DNA from: Lota lota
Lineage: Eukaryota > Chordata > Actinopteri > Gadiformes > Lotidae
DNA length: 64,000 nt
Direction of reading: 5' to 3'
NCBI GenBank assembly: GCA_026745465.1
Contig: JACYXH010000477.1
Span: 612,501 to 676,500 of the forward strand
Shown here: positions 11,869 to 24,299 of the stretch, piece after piece
Numbering within the stretch: position 1 is the first letter of the stretch
How the letters are laid out: each line of letters opens with the position of its first letter
Program-made: the position numbers and the translations under genes
Notes under the pieces: generated by a model
What the model saw: only the letters and a program-made list of their open reading frames with translations
What the model was told of the DNA's origin: nothing
The model's database searches: none

Positions 11869-14800
11869 TCAGAGGCGACCCATGGGGTTGTTGGAGTCGG
11901 CTAGGCCGGGGTGGAACGCCAGGTGCATGGACTGTTGCTCCGTCAGCCCTGCAGACGCCTTCTCCTCCTCCCTCCTGCGCAGACACGCTGCCTTGGGGTT
12001 CAGGTTTCTCTCTGTGGGAGCAACACACCATCATAAGAATCATGGTTTGAATTACGATAAGAAGAAGAAATGGCAGTCCCTTTTTATTGTTAGCGGTATT
12101 GTACATGATGGTTCTCATTTTGAACAAATCACTCTCCAGATGTCAAGTTCATACCTTTCCAACCAGTAGTTATCCGTACTAATGAAAACATTTGTGAGAC
12201 AAAAAACTGTCAAAATAGGTTGCTATACAAAGGTTATGTAATTAGCCTTCATGAGATTAGATCTATCAAATCTTTAGATCAAACAACCCATCCATCTCTC
12301 TATCAACCATCTGTCTATCCATCTATTTATGTGTATCTTACATCCATTTCTCCAACTTCAATCTATTAATCCATTTTTCTATCCAAGCAACTATCCCACC
12401 ATCCATCCATCTATCCACCAATCCATATCTCTTTATATAACAAATAACAAGTCATCTTTCTATCAGCAATATCCTCCTGGATAACCGGAATCTACCCCCC
12501 CCCCCCCCCATCTATCATCTACTGGCAGTAGCTAGACCAGGATGGGCGTAGGATGACCACTTCCACTGACCCCTGACTTGCTGCTCCAGGCTCAGGATGA
12601 CTGCCACGGCCTGGTGCAGCACCAGCAGCTTGGTCTGGGGCTTCTCGCTGTTCAGGTGCAGCTGGCACATGTGGCCCAGCTCCTTGAACGCCTCGTTTAT
12701 GTCCCGGACGCGCAGGCGCTCGCGGGCGTTGTTGGCCATCCGCCTCTCGCGCTCGCGCTCCGCCTTCTGCTCGGGGCTCAGGTCCTCGTCCTCGTGAAGG
12801 CTTGGGGGAAAACCAGCGAAACACGAAAGGTATGAGGATGACGATCAATACAAAAGCGCGAAAACCTGTTACTTTTTTTTTTGTAAATGTCATTGGTCTC
12901 CGCCAGTCCCAGCACTCGACCACTATACTTTAAAAGGGGTGGCATTGTGCCACCGGGTGTGAGTGTGATTAGCCATTACAAGCCGTTTGAAAATCGGCCT
13001 TTTCCGGTGTTTTAGTGACATCACAAGTGGGAGTGTCCACTAGATGTTGTATGCTGGATAGATCAGTCTACCAGCCTACCCAGTGGACTGTAGCAAATGT
13101 TGCTTATCTATCCATCATACATCTAGGTGGACACTCCCACTTGTGATTGTGATTGTCACTACAACACCGGAAAAGGCCGATTTTCAAACGGCTTGTAATG
13201 GTTAATCACACTCACACCTGGTGGCATAATATCACCCCTTTAATGTCACTTCAATGTAAGTCATGAGGCTGGTCTGTTGTGGAGTTCATACTGTTGAGGC
13301 ATCTGCCCTCTGCTGGTTACTGTGGCTGGATACAGTATGTTATCAATATCTCTGTAATTTAGTCTTCTAGATACTCTTGCGTCCTTCTTCTTGAAGTGTG
13401 CATAGCCTGTGTCGTTTAAGTCCAGTCCAGTTTGATGACACAGTTAAAAGCGTTATTGTTTATTGGGTATCATTTATAAATGTGTCACTTATTTAGTCAT
13501 TGTGAATAGCGACTTGACAAATAATTACAAATTATGTTATATTACTAAGTTCTCTGTGGTTAATTAACAGTATTAGTACAGTAAATGTAGTTATACCGTA
13601 TGACAATGCAGATACAAACACATAAAGCCCTACCTTGTGCACAACAGAGTTTCTAATAGATTAGCTCTTTAGTGAGGTCATACCGTTTTGACCTTTCAGA
13701 CGATATGCAACTAGAAGTTTTGTTGTTGTTGACAGGTTGACCTTTGCATACCTGGTTGCGGTGCTGTTGTCGTCGTGCAGCTTGTGTTCGCCCTCCTCGT
13801 CTGATCTCTGGCTGTCTGAGCTGTGATTGGTGTGCATCATCTCCTCCCTGTCCACACCTTCCAACTTCAGCTCCTGGTTGCCTATCAACACAACACACAC
13901 ACTTAGACATACTTTACTGTATCCATTTAAAAAACAAACCCAAAAGGCCCAACGTCCCCCAGACCCCAAGGACCGCAGTCAACCTGTAGGTTAGCAGGAT
14001 GCTAACCCCTACCTGACCCTCGATGGCGTGTCTAAAATTCACTGTCTCCCTGGATGAATGCGTCGGCTAAACACAGCAAAGGACCTACCTCTGCCGCTGC
14101 AGCCTTGCATCGTCTGGAGCGCCAGCCGCTGTCTGGCGGGGTACGGGTGGCCATTTTGTGTACGGCCTTGGAAAGCCTGAGGGTTGCTGTTCATCATGAC
14201 TGCCTCCGCCTGCAGTGTGGTCCACAAATAACAGTTAAGTATATATATATATAATAAATAAAACAAATATTAAAACCCTGCCTAAGAAGACATGACCAGA
14301 CCTTTGGAAATATCCTTCAAACCTTGCTGATAGCAACATAAAAATAATTGTGAACTACTAATCACCCAAACTACTGCTCAATGCCTTCAGGAATAAATTA
14401 CTTCTGACACATCATTCTGAAAAAAGTAAATTAGTTGAATACCCCAGCCAAGGATTAATATAAATACCCTGTTCCCCTGTGTATACCACTCCCACTCCAG
14501 CCGGGCTAAAGCCTGTCTCGGTCTTCTTAAATGCTGGATCATAATGCAGCTGACTCCACAGTGGAGGTAGTAATATCCTTGCATGGGCTTTCCCTACAAA
14601 AACAATGCGTCACAGCATTCCCCCATTGTGTCCCGTTTCCTATTTCAGGGACAGTACTCCTACGCACTCCCACCCCACCAGCCCCACCCCCACCGCTCAG
14701 GGCTGGAAAACATGGGGAAATAACACATGAGGGAAATAACACATAACGCTAAACACATTTCAGAAGAAATTAGTTGCTTTTAGAGCATATTCTTTTGAGA

Positions 14801-17800
14801 GCCAATTATCTTATGCTCTCAGTTTCATCACACATACACACACAACTTTTACAGCTTCACACTTTCTTTCCATATATATATACAGCATAGTTGAATGCCA
14901 TGTTTTGGCCCATGGACATAGAGACAATGAGCTGTGTTCACCATGGAGGCTGTGTGGCCGGTGGCTGGCAGAGTGGTGACAGGGCTGGGGCCAGCGTGGC
15001 TCAGCAGGCTGTGGATGTCACTTGGCAGCCCCGCCGTGGGGCCCACAGCATGGTTCCTCAGCACATGGATCACATCATCCAGCCGGTCCAGACGGTCCTC
15101 CACCTGAGACTACACACAGACACACACACACACACACACACAAGGGTTTGACTTTCTCCTCTCATTCATTCATTTGGAGGTGTTTTTATTTTTATTTTTT
15201 GAGGGCGTGACAGAGTGACACACCAATTGAGGAGTTGTGTTGTTAAAACGAGGAACAAAGTATGTACCAAGGATATGAGAGAGGACTCATAAGCGGGTGA
15301 GACAGGGGACTGAGCTGCATTCCGGGGCCAAATGTTGGGGCCTGGATGTAAAAAAAAAAAAAGGAGAAGAACCACAACACAATGTTATAAACAGTGTTTG
15401 TCATTAGTTTGTTTAAATGAAGACATTTCAATCATAAATACATCTTGAAGACTGAAGCCAATAAGTGACTTGACTTAAAAAGACGTTTGGATTGTGGATA
15501 TTATCTCTGTGTTGTATAAGGTGAAACAACACCCACAAGTATCATTTAATCAACAAAAAGAAGGAGTTAGATGTGTCTGACACCAAAATCTAACATGATT
15601 ATAAGCAGCTTATTTTGAGGTGAAAGAATGTCCAGGTGTAGTGTAGTAGTGTTATGGTAGTAATTAAGCAAGATAATAACTAACTGAATAAATACATAAA
15701 AACATTAACTAATTGATTAATTATTTGTTAAAGTTTAAATAAATAATAACAAGAAAATAATAATAATATGAACACAAAATACAAAAATACAATTACAATA
15801 TTAAAATATTTGACAAATGACTCAAATGAACATGGTGTATTAATTTGGTTCGCGTGGGAGGCGTGGGAGGTCATGTCTGTGTTAGGGTTGTTAGTACCTG
15901 AGGGTTCGGTGGGGGCTGGCGGTGGCGGTGGGGAGGGGGAGCGGACTGGTGTGGATGCGCTGGAGGGGAAGCTGCTGCTGGTGTGGTCTGGAGAATATAT
16001 CTGTTGTTGGGGGGGAAGGGGGGGGGGGGGTGGAGGAGGGGGTTAGCGAGCTACACTGTCCAGCACATGGATCATTTTAAAAGCACAACTCATCATGTCT
16101 CTGTAGGGTTTTACAGCCACCCCCAACCTCCGGCTCATAATCCCAAACCAAACTCATCAATTGTGGACATTTTACTATGACAGCAGGCCAATAAAACCCC
16201 AAGCAGCCAGCGTGAGTATGAGCTTCAAACATATCAGTAGCCAGGGACACAAGAGTACAGGCGAGGTTTTACTTCACTTTGCAGCTTGTATTCGTTTTTT
16301 CTCTTTTGATCAATTGAATGGAGTTGACTAGAAGTGGAACAGGAAACCACACAGTCACAGGGTTTAACGGGGTCGAAGTTGAGTGTACTTACAGATGCCA
16401 GGGCTTTGCCCAAAGCGTCCCCTGTCTGCGACCCTCTGGACAGACTGCCTTGGTTTCCTGTCGACGGAAGGGAGTGTTATCAATTCATACGTTTTATGAA
16501 TGCTTTTCAAGGTACTCAAAGACCCTTCATATACATTTAGTGTATTAAAAATAGAGGTAGGTAGGATATATTTTTATATATATATAGTTGTTGTGCAATT
16601 GTGCATGTGTAACAGGAGGACATTCCATTGGGAGGATGGGGGTGCTAAATGAGTTAAACCACAGCATTGCTTGGCTTCTGGAAGGTAAAGCCTATAAGTT
16701 ATACAATGTTTTTTGTGGGGGTCTTCTGTGTGCAATTTGCTGTGTTGTGTTTTGCTTTCAATAAATGTCCCTTTTGTTTGTTTGATGACCTTTTTGTTTA
16801 ATGGCAGTGGCACCAGCCAATCCAACTATAATCTTATTTTCGAAACAGCACATTGTAGACCGTTATTCAAAAAGGATACACGATGTCAGGAAAAAAACGT
16901 CTAAAGGTTTAGGAGCATTTTGAAAGCATTTACGACGATCCACAAAAAGTCTAATGCAAACTGTGTCAACAGCAGCAGTCCTATCATACCACTCGCGTTG
17001 GGGAGAATGAGTCTCTCTGTCGGTACTCTTTGGTGCATTAACGCAAGCTCACCTGAGGAATTCTCTGAGTTGCTGGCGGAGGAGGAGGGGGTGCGGGGGG
17101 GGTTGGAGCGATGGAAGGTGGACATCGGGGGAAGGCCTCTGTTCATATCCGTCACTGATTGCGTTGCGTAGACCTGAAACACGTCATGAAATCCAAGCGT
17201 TGGTGTTCATAGGGGTCAAAGGTCAGCACTTTTACCAGCCACGGGGATTGTTTTCGTTGAATGTTTTTACCAGGTGATTGTGTGATGTCATGTTGTTGTA
17301 GTTTCCATGCTCTGCGTGGTGGGATGTGAGCCCCCCTCGCGGTCCCCCTTCATAGCCCTGTTGGTTCAGTCCGTTCGCCGTGTTCCAGATGTCCGCCGAG
17401 TTGCTTGTGCCCTCTGGATTAAGGATAGATGTATTAACACACATGTGCTGCCATCTTGTGTCACACAGCAAGGCTACGCTAAAGTAAATTGTGAATTAGT
17501 CGTGGATACAGTGAAGAATGCTATTTTAGTTTTATACCGCTTATATCCAAAATTCCAACAACCCATATGCATTTCTAACACTATTGTTGTTTCTGACATC
17601 CAAGACATTTCTCGTAGCCATTTCGTCTCTCACTAGGATCTGTGCAAGTGAACTGTATCCAAATAAAAGCTGGGACTCTGTAGCAAAAGTAGACATTCAA
17701 TTTTCCCTCCTTTCTCCTACATCTCGCTTTCCCCCCTCTCTGATATGCGGGGTGCAAGACACAGCCCCAGTTTAGTTCCATTAGGATACCCTTTTGTTTT

Positions 17801-18491
17801 GTTTAAGCGTCGTTGAGAAATACCTCAGGGGATGTTGTTTTTCCAACAGCACACAGAGTAGCCTCATGCAACACATACAACGGCACGCTGGCACTCACCA
17901 AAGAAGGTGTCGGCGAAGACGTGGCTGGGTGTCTTGTGGGAGAGGTGTGAGGTGGGGTTCTGGTTTATGTCCTCACTGTCAGGACATTGTCCATAAACCT
18001 AAAATGAAACGTAGAAGAAGAAAAAAAGCTCTCAGGTAAAATAATAACACTGGGTGCAATTTTGCTAGCGTCAACGAGGCAAGTGGAACAAAGTACAGTC
18101 AGAACTTGTCGGGATAATCCATAAGCTGCAGCTCCATGCACCTCCTCATCCGGATTTAGGAAGTGTTCACCGGGAGGAATCCCGATGCCTAATCGTGATA
18201 AGGTTTGTCTGTGCACACGTGATGATTGGGATACATGTTGTTGTAAGACAGTGTGCCAGCGCTAATAGTATATTTAGACTAAGACCTCCAGTTAGGGTTC
18301 AAACCATATCCTTCTGCAGCTCAGATGTTTGTGTTGTGATGTGTTTGTCCGCACTCAGGGGTCAGCTTCCACTAATTATGTGTTCTTCAGAGAGAGAAAA
18401 AAAAACGGATGCAAGGATACAGGCCTGCATTCTGCACAAAGTGTTTGAAATGCACACCAACACATGTTCACACACACCACACAAACACACG

Positions 18492-18539
<48 letters not shown>

Positions 18540-18847
18540 AAGAGGTCTGGCCTGCACCTGCACCTCCCTCAATTGCTTTGATGTGCCCCAGGAAATGAAA
18601 ATAAACCTCCCTGTGCAACATCAATGGGGTGTCAGTTACCCAAACGACAAGTTCTGTAAAGCAGGCTATTAAAGGCTCTCTTGAATACGCTCACACACAC
18701 ACACATCCACAAATGCACACACACACACAAACAAACGCACACACACACTCACACCCCAACACACAAACACTCACTCACACACTCATTGACTCACACACCT
18801 ACAATGATATACACATACGGGGACACACATTCATGTTAGCACATACA

Positions 18848-18879
<32 letters not shown>

Positions 18880-19058
18880 GCCGTGACCCTGGTGTCCCAT
18901 GGTGATTGCGCGAGAGGCCAACAGAGGAGCCCCTGCCGACACGAGGCCCATCTGAGCCGACGTGAGCAACATATGGCGAAGGATAAAGCCAATTGTCCTC
19001 CTTACCATCAGCGTGGCAGGCGACCCGTTAATAATGGCCACACCCCCGCCCCGCCACG

Positions 19059-19089
<31 letters not shown>

Positions 19090-20387
19090 TTCCCACCCCC
19101 ACTGGAGAGGACCCGTCACCATGGAATCCTCTTTTAACACCGCATTGATTTAGGGAACCATCAATCATGACTTCAATAATTATAAGGGACGCGCTGTGGA
19201 AATAAAGACCATAACTACGGATTTTATACTTGCATAAACAATCATCTTTTTTGTTTTGTGTGATACTTTTAGGGTGTATTTATTTATATGTAGTTTGCCA
19301 TTATCCTGAATAAGCCAATTTGAACAGTTAACCATAGACCTAATCAAAAGTTTGCATTAAAAAAAGTATAAGAACCCAATGTTATGGAGTGGCACAGGAC
19401 TATTCCATTATTAATGTTTGGTGAGTTATGGCACCAGATGAGTGGAATATCAACTTGCTCTTCAAGTCCTACGCTTGCGGTTGTACCCCGGCCAACTCTA
19501 GCCACATGCAACCAATTTTCTGCTTCTGTGATCCATGATGTCTGGATATGGTTAGTCTCCCAGAGATCAAAGCTGCCTTTGATAATGGCTGTGGTGGTGT
19601 AGGGACCGCTCGAACGTAGCAGGCTTAAATCAAATAGAAACAGCGGCAATCTGCTTCATGTCAAAATCTCGCTGCCGGTGGACTTGACTGCACAGCGCTT
19701 GCAAAGTACAAAGTGTGATTTTTAACCAAATGAGTTGGTCCTGATGACAAGAGGAGTTCCGCATGGTCTGAGAGCTGGATCAAAAAAAAAAAAGGCAATA
19801 CTGCTGGCAAATAAAACATATAGTAGCCTACAGCACTAACACCACATGTTTTACTAGTAGGGATACTCTAAGGTCTCCAGTAAATAAATACATATACTTT
19901 TACAACCATTTATGCAAAGGCTAACAAATGCTGTGATAGACTTTATCAAACTTTGCAGCCTAACTCATAAACAAAACATGTTATGTTACGTTATTTTATC
20001 CAAATAAAGCTCATGGTTAAAACACATTGCGAAGTGTGTGTGTTATTTGCAGAAAATATACATGTGTACATGGAAAATACTAACTTCTACAGTGTATTAA
20101 TAAGTGGTGTATACAAATGCAATCCATATCATTTGTAACAATGCAATAATAAGACGTGAATGTCGTGTCGCAGCAAAAAGTACTGCGTTTAACGATTCAC
20201 GATTCAAACAATTTCGCATCATACTTCAACACAAGACCTCACAAAGAGGAGAGAGAGAGGTCGGTCTTTTAGGAAAAGAAAAAAAAGAGAGAGAGAGAGA
20301 GAATAAAGAGATACTTACTGGCTTCATGTTGTAGCAGTACATCATCGGGTTGTTCCCTGTCCCGGGGACAGGATAAGCGCAATACAT
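11869..20387 (-). CDS. tcf12: Transcription factor 12 (HEB), Alt-type short isoform
   Basis: Class I bHLH E-protein; it dimerises with tissue-specific bHLH factors and binds E-boxes in the nucleus. Exons: 20387-20319, 17998-17899, 17413-17271, 17173-17053, 16457-16393, 16000-15898, 15341-15268, 15109-14942, 14209-14089, 13881-13752, 12800-12571, 12011-11869. Phases all close, giving 1467 bp and 488 aa. Landmarks are [13 protein letters not shown] (Alt start), [62 protein letters not shown], the bHLH near residues 383-440, and the tail ending NNPMGRL. MCQLHL with SEKPQTKL in helix 1/loop and the cgnl1 neighbour favour TCF12 over TCF3 or TCF4. No exon for the long isoform's AD1 (LDFS motif) was found upstream. 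The C-terminal tail is somewhat diverged from mammals. Confidence 0.93.
12300..12430. repeat. Degenerate ATCC/ATCT-rich simple repeat
   Basis: Many imperfect CCATCTATC-type units in the tcf12 intron between the bHLH exon and the last exon. Confidence 0.75.
12571..12800 (-). CDS. tcf12: tcf12 bHLH exon
   Basis: Encodes [16 protein letters not shown], the basic region [18 protein letters not shown], helix 1 [15 protein letters not shown], the loop NSEKPQTK and helix 2 [19 protein letters not shown]. The DNA-contacting Glu and Arg residues of the basic region ([10 protein letters not shown]) are intact. It differs from the usual vertebrate sequence at GRM to GHM and KSEK to NSEK, both conservative. 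It joins in phase to the last exon ([11 protein letters not shown]). Confidence 0.95.
12929..13244. mobile_element. Foldback (long inverted-repeat) MITE-like element
   Basis: The two arms, about 12929-13062 and 13110-13244, are near-complementary over some 130 bp. Both carry GGTGTGAGTGTGATTA, CATTACAAGCCGTTTGAAAA and CACAAGTGGGAGTGTCCAC (one arm inverted). A loop of about 50 bp separates them. The ends read AAAGGGGTG and CACCCCTTT inside TTAA-like flanks. There is no open frame. It lies in the tcf12 intron just before the bHLH exon. Confidence 0.8.
18490..18538. repeat. (CA)n microsatellite
   Basis: About 24 CA units in the tcf12 intron between the Alt exon and the next exon. Looser CA-rich tracts follow at 18690-18790 and 18850-18880. 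Confidence 0.95.
19059..19090. repeat. Long C homopolymer
   Basis: A run of about 30 cytosines in a tcf12 intron, set in a C-rich stretch from about 19045 to 19102. Confidence 0.95.
20319..20387 (-). CDS. tcf12: tcf12 alternative (HEBAlt-type) first coding exon
   Basis: This 23-codon exon encodes [13 protein letters not shown] followed by a Met/Tyr-rich stretch and ends at CCA|GTAAGT in phase 0. It matches the special first exon of HEBAlt and of short TCF4 forms. That exon replaces the long N-terminus containing AD1. It joins in frame to the exon at 17998 ([13 protein letters not shown]). Confidence 0.9.
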
Positions 20388-20660
20388 AACTGTCCTGCTC
20401 AGCGCACAAACACTCCGGACTCAAAGTCACCGTTCGGGTCCGCACAGCTTCAACTCGTGTGCGCACAGCACACGTGCACTTCTTCTCCTAGCCTGCCCTG
20501 TCCCGCTGGTCACGCAGCTACCCGCAGACCAACTTATGCAAATAAGGACCGTACCATTCCACGCACCCAAGGAGGGGTTGCCAACGGTTCCAGGAATTGG
20601 TTGACGTCTCGGGCAAAATGGAATGGAATATTGAAAACACAATTGGTCCGGCTTAAATAA
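20388..20660 (-). promoter_or_regulatory. tcf12: Probable tcf12 Alt promoter and 5'UTR
   Basis: The region upstream of the Alt start codon is richer in CpG than its surroundings and contains an octamer motif (ATTTGCAT on the minus strand, 20543-20536) about 150 bp before the ATG, plus CACGTG-like and CAGCTG-type boxes. No TATA box or transcription start can be fixed from sequence. Confidence 0.35.
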
Positions 20661-22888
20661 TCAGTCGTTGGCATAATATTTTTTTTATAAGAATCGATGA
20701 AAATAAAAAAAACGAACAGACTGAGTTTATGACGTGTTGTATGCCCAAATCATTAAGTATTACAAAACGAGCATTTGCTGAAGAAATAGGCCTACATCAG
20801 TGAATTCCTTCCATATGACCAACCATCTCATTTTAACAAGGGCATCTGCTATGGAAAGAAAGCATCATCGGAATGCGTTTTGCACGACTGTCATCCTTAC
20901 ACTAAAATCAAACGAAGTGAAGGACTGTCAACAGCGCAATGCACTTTTGACATCATACAGATAGCCTTGAACAGGTTGCGTTTCCCGCTAAACAGGGGGA
21001 TTCTGCTACTTGTCTGACCTACATGCAAATAACCCTAGAACCGTCTCTTAGTTTATAGGCACGTGTGATTTCTGACTTTAACGACAGGGTAAAAGATTAT
21101 GGATACTTTAATCTGTCTGGGTGATAGCACTTAGTTAGTCTTCCCATGTGACCTACTAACCTACTGTAGGGCCTAAAGACAAAGAGGTAAAAAGGAATAA
21201 TAGGTTAACATGCTTTTTTGTTATTAAAGGAGAAATGAACATGTAGAAAATGTCCATGAACAAATAGCCCATTAATAATAGTAATAAATTATTAATGTTT
21301 TTTGTTCATCTCTCAAAACATTTGTTAAGGCTTTGTGAGAAGGCCTATGTTTAAATCCATTGAAATAAAACCATGAGTTCTGCATTTTCCTTCTAGACAG
21401 ACCTCAGGAAAATCCAATCAATGACTTCTCTGGAGCCAGTAGTGTATAGTCTATTTGTTGAGTTACCTTACTGTTTATGCTAGAGCCACACGGGAACTGG
21501 GTGGGGATGCTGTCAAGCTAATTAGGGTGACATAAGTCTTTCCAATGGTCTTTCTAAAATTAACTTGACTGACGTTACTTTTATTTAAAAACACAACAAT
21601 CGTTGGCTAGCATTCCCTTCCCAGAACTATTAAAAGTATCAAGGTGAGCAGGGAACAGCTTACATGCGTTAACCTGCTGATTTAATATCCCCTCCAGCAC
21701 CTAAGAGATCACCTGCACCACAAACAGGTTATTCTTCAAGCCACCATCGTCTAATCCAATGCATCCATAACAGTGTAAACTGGGTTAGAAGGTCAGCGTC
21801 TCGATTTTAAAAGCCAAAACAACCCAAATAATATCGTTGTTCAATTCCAAAACATTTAAAATGTTTTAGTCCGTTTTTGTTTCAGCTTATAAACAATGAT
21901 CTTACACATTATTAGATGAAAGTGGATAATTAGAAGGCTTATGTAAACACAAAAGCTGTTTTCCTAAGAATTAACCAAAATGATAACACGTGAATGACGT
22001 GGCCTTTTCCTCTGACATTCTGCTTTTTAAGTTTCATAATAATAAAAAGAGTAAGCGTCCTCGCCTTGATAATGAGAATGCGTGCACGTGCGGTAGGAAC
22101 AAGAACAAATATATACAGTGCCCTAACCCTGAACTTTGCATCAATCTTACTTAATAGCAGTCTTGTCAGGAGCATGATTATTCAAACAGGTAATGCAAAT
22201 GTTAATGAGTTCAAATTAGCATATCTATATTTTCCTTTTGTTGAACTGTCAGTGGTTATGATGCTCAACAAAGAAGAATGTCACCACTGATGCCCCTCCA
22301 GATATGTTGCACGACAGCAAGACGCCGATGAAAAAAAGAAGAAGCTGAACTGGAGAGAATTAAAGAGACATAAACATGAAGATAAAAAAAGACACTGTAC
22401 ATATGTCCTGCATTTAAACCACATGGCACACACACAACAAACACAACAAGTATGGCAAAGTAACCGATTCCCATTGTGACACATGCACAGCGTGTCAACA
22501 CAACAGGGCCTTACAGTGCAATTAAAAAAATGAATTTACAACATGCAATCGAATAAGAAAAAAAAAAAGACGTTAGACGTTGTTTGACAAATCAAAGTCA
22601 TCCTCTGACGGTGCTGTAAATGATAGCCCGGCACCTTCCGCGTCTGCGAGGCAGATCTCTCAAGTGTTGTTGACATACTGCTCAGCATCATGTGCCTGAT
22701 TTGACATGGCTTAAATAACCATCTTCCTGCCAGTGCCTGGCATTCACACAAGAAAGAGTGAGTGGGACGGGGGGGGGAGCAGATGGTGACATTCCACATG
22801 ACCAAACTGATCAATCAGCATGCTGGGACGCAGGTGCAGCACAGGCGGGCACCAACACACACCCTCTCATTTCGCCATCTACGGGGGC

Positions 22889-22890
22889 AC

Positions 22891-22930
<40 letters not shown>

Positions 22931-23145
22931 ATGAATGTACACACATACACACGCACACACATACTCTCTTGTATTCACACACACACTTACATATATACAC
23001 ACACACACACAAACTCACATTTAAACACACACACACTCACACTGATGTATCGACACACACACACACACACACATATAGACACACATACATATATATGCAC
23101 ACAAACACACACTTATGAGACACACATAAACACATACATAAACAA

Positions 23146-23179
<34 letters not shown>

Positions 23180-23190
23180 CCACACACGGG
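22889..23190. repeat. Compound CA-rich microsatellite cluster
   Basis: About 300 bp of interrupted CA repeats with ACAT, TCAC and AAAC variants. The His/Thr-rich and Cys/Val-rich frames over it are artefacts. Confidence 0.9.
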
Positions 23191-23574
23191 TGCCTAATGC
23201 TAGCCACCCGAGGCACTGCATGCTCCCGTGTCCCACTGTGCCAAGGTTGATGACATCACAGTTTCCCCATCCGCTTTTCCACGGGACACCGCCACGCTGT
23301 AGTGAAAAGGGCCGTATGAATTCACTACAGCAACAGCCGGGCCAACGATAGATGGAGGGACTGACGTCAAATCTAGGGACTCCCATACACATAAACGAAC
23401 CAGGAGAGGTACACAAATACACATGTATTTACACACTGTAGTATTTTGGAACAGTTTGTTCCTTTTTTTGTTGACCTCTCTAGCGAACGCCATATATTGA
23501 ATATAATATGTTTACTAATTAGTTATTTCTAAGATGCTTTTCTCAAGAAGCAACTTCCAGTGAATTCAGATTTA

Positions 23575-23710
23575 TGTAATTAAGCAGCAAGTAGGGGATT
23601 AGGCATCTTGCTCTAGGATGCCTACAGGTAGTCTGCGGAGAGTGAGGATTGAACCCATAGCTCTTGGCTGGGAGCCGAACACTGCAGCCACTACCCTACA
23701 CCTACATCCT
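23575..23710 (-). mobile_element. tRNA-derived SINE copy
   Basis: On the minus strand: GGGTAGTGGCTGCAGTG (A-box-like), GGGTTCAATCCTC (B-box-like), then TGTAGGCATCCTAGAGCAAG and CCCCTACTTGC. The same order of phrases recurs at 51490-51645, 52798-52950 and 58965-59125. Confidence 0.65.
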
Positions 23711-24051
23711 GCTCTTATATAAGCTGGCTCTTAGGTAACAATTCAACTGCATTCATTTGATAATCTTTTAGTGATTTTTTTATCGATTATAATTTATCGA
23801 TATAATTAAATGTACCCTTGAATTTTTTTATTTATTAATTAGTTTATGCCCGTCACAGTTGTAATCAGTGTATCTTGAAATATTTTCTTGAAAGAAAATG
23901 TTCTAAAAACACACATAAGTAGGTCCACGACATGCACACACACCCACGCACGCACACACAAACACACACACACACACACACACTCACACACACATTCATC
24001 ACACACGCTCACAAGTGTCATATATAGATGTCCTAACACACCCTGAGGGCG

Positions 24052-24289
24052 GGTGAGTAGGAGCTGGTGTTTGATACATGTTGTTGGTGTGACTGTGGCG
24101 TGAGAAGCCGTCCAAGGGATAAGACGTGGAGGACAAGGAGGGCTGATCCGGGACACTGATTGGAGAGCCAGAAGACGTGGGGGTTGTAAGAGGATTGGGG
24201 CAGCGATGGCCGCAGCACATGTGAGCACTAGATCGACTGACCTCTGCACCCATGGTGACCAAAATTGGCCTACATTCACTAAGACCTGC
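24052..24289 (-). other. Unassigned exon-like open stretch
   Basis: A good acceptor (pyrimidine tract then TTGCAG at 24292-24290, minus strand) opens about 240 bp that stay open in two frames. One is Ser/Thr/Pro-rich like E-protein linkers (LTTPTSSGSPIS, SSTSYPLDGFSRHS) and contains an ATG in the context TCACCATGG. None of the candidate donors ends in the phase needed to join the tcf12 exon at 17998. I do not recognise it; it may be a non-coding or species-specific first exon, or chance. Confidence 0.25.
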
Positions 24290-24299
24290 AATGAGAAGG

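Larger units (their letters stand above)
20661..24050. other. tcf12 upstream / intergenic, non-coding
   Basis: No exon with family similarity was seen. It contains the large CA-rich tract at 22890-23190, a SINE copy at 23575-23710 and another CA run near 23950-23995. It would be intron if a long tcf12 isoform starts further right, otherwise 5' flank. Confidence 0.5.

Noticed and set aside
22762-23422. Long His/Thr-rich and Cys/Val-rich frames
   Set aside because: They are translations of CA/TG microsatellites; the same applies at 1436-1864, 18376-18886, 44110-44393 and 55178-55435.
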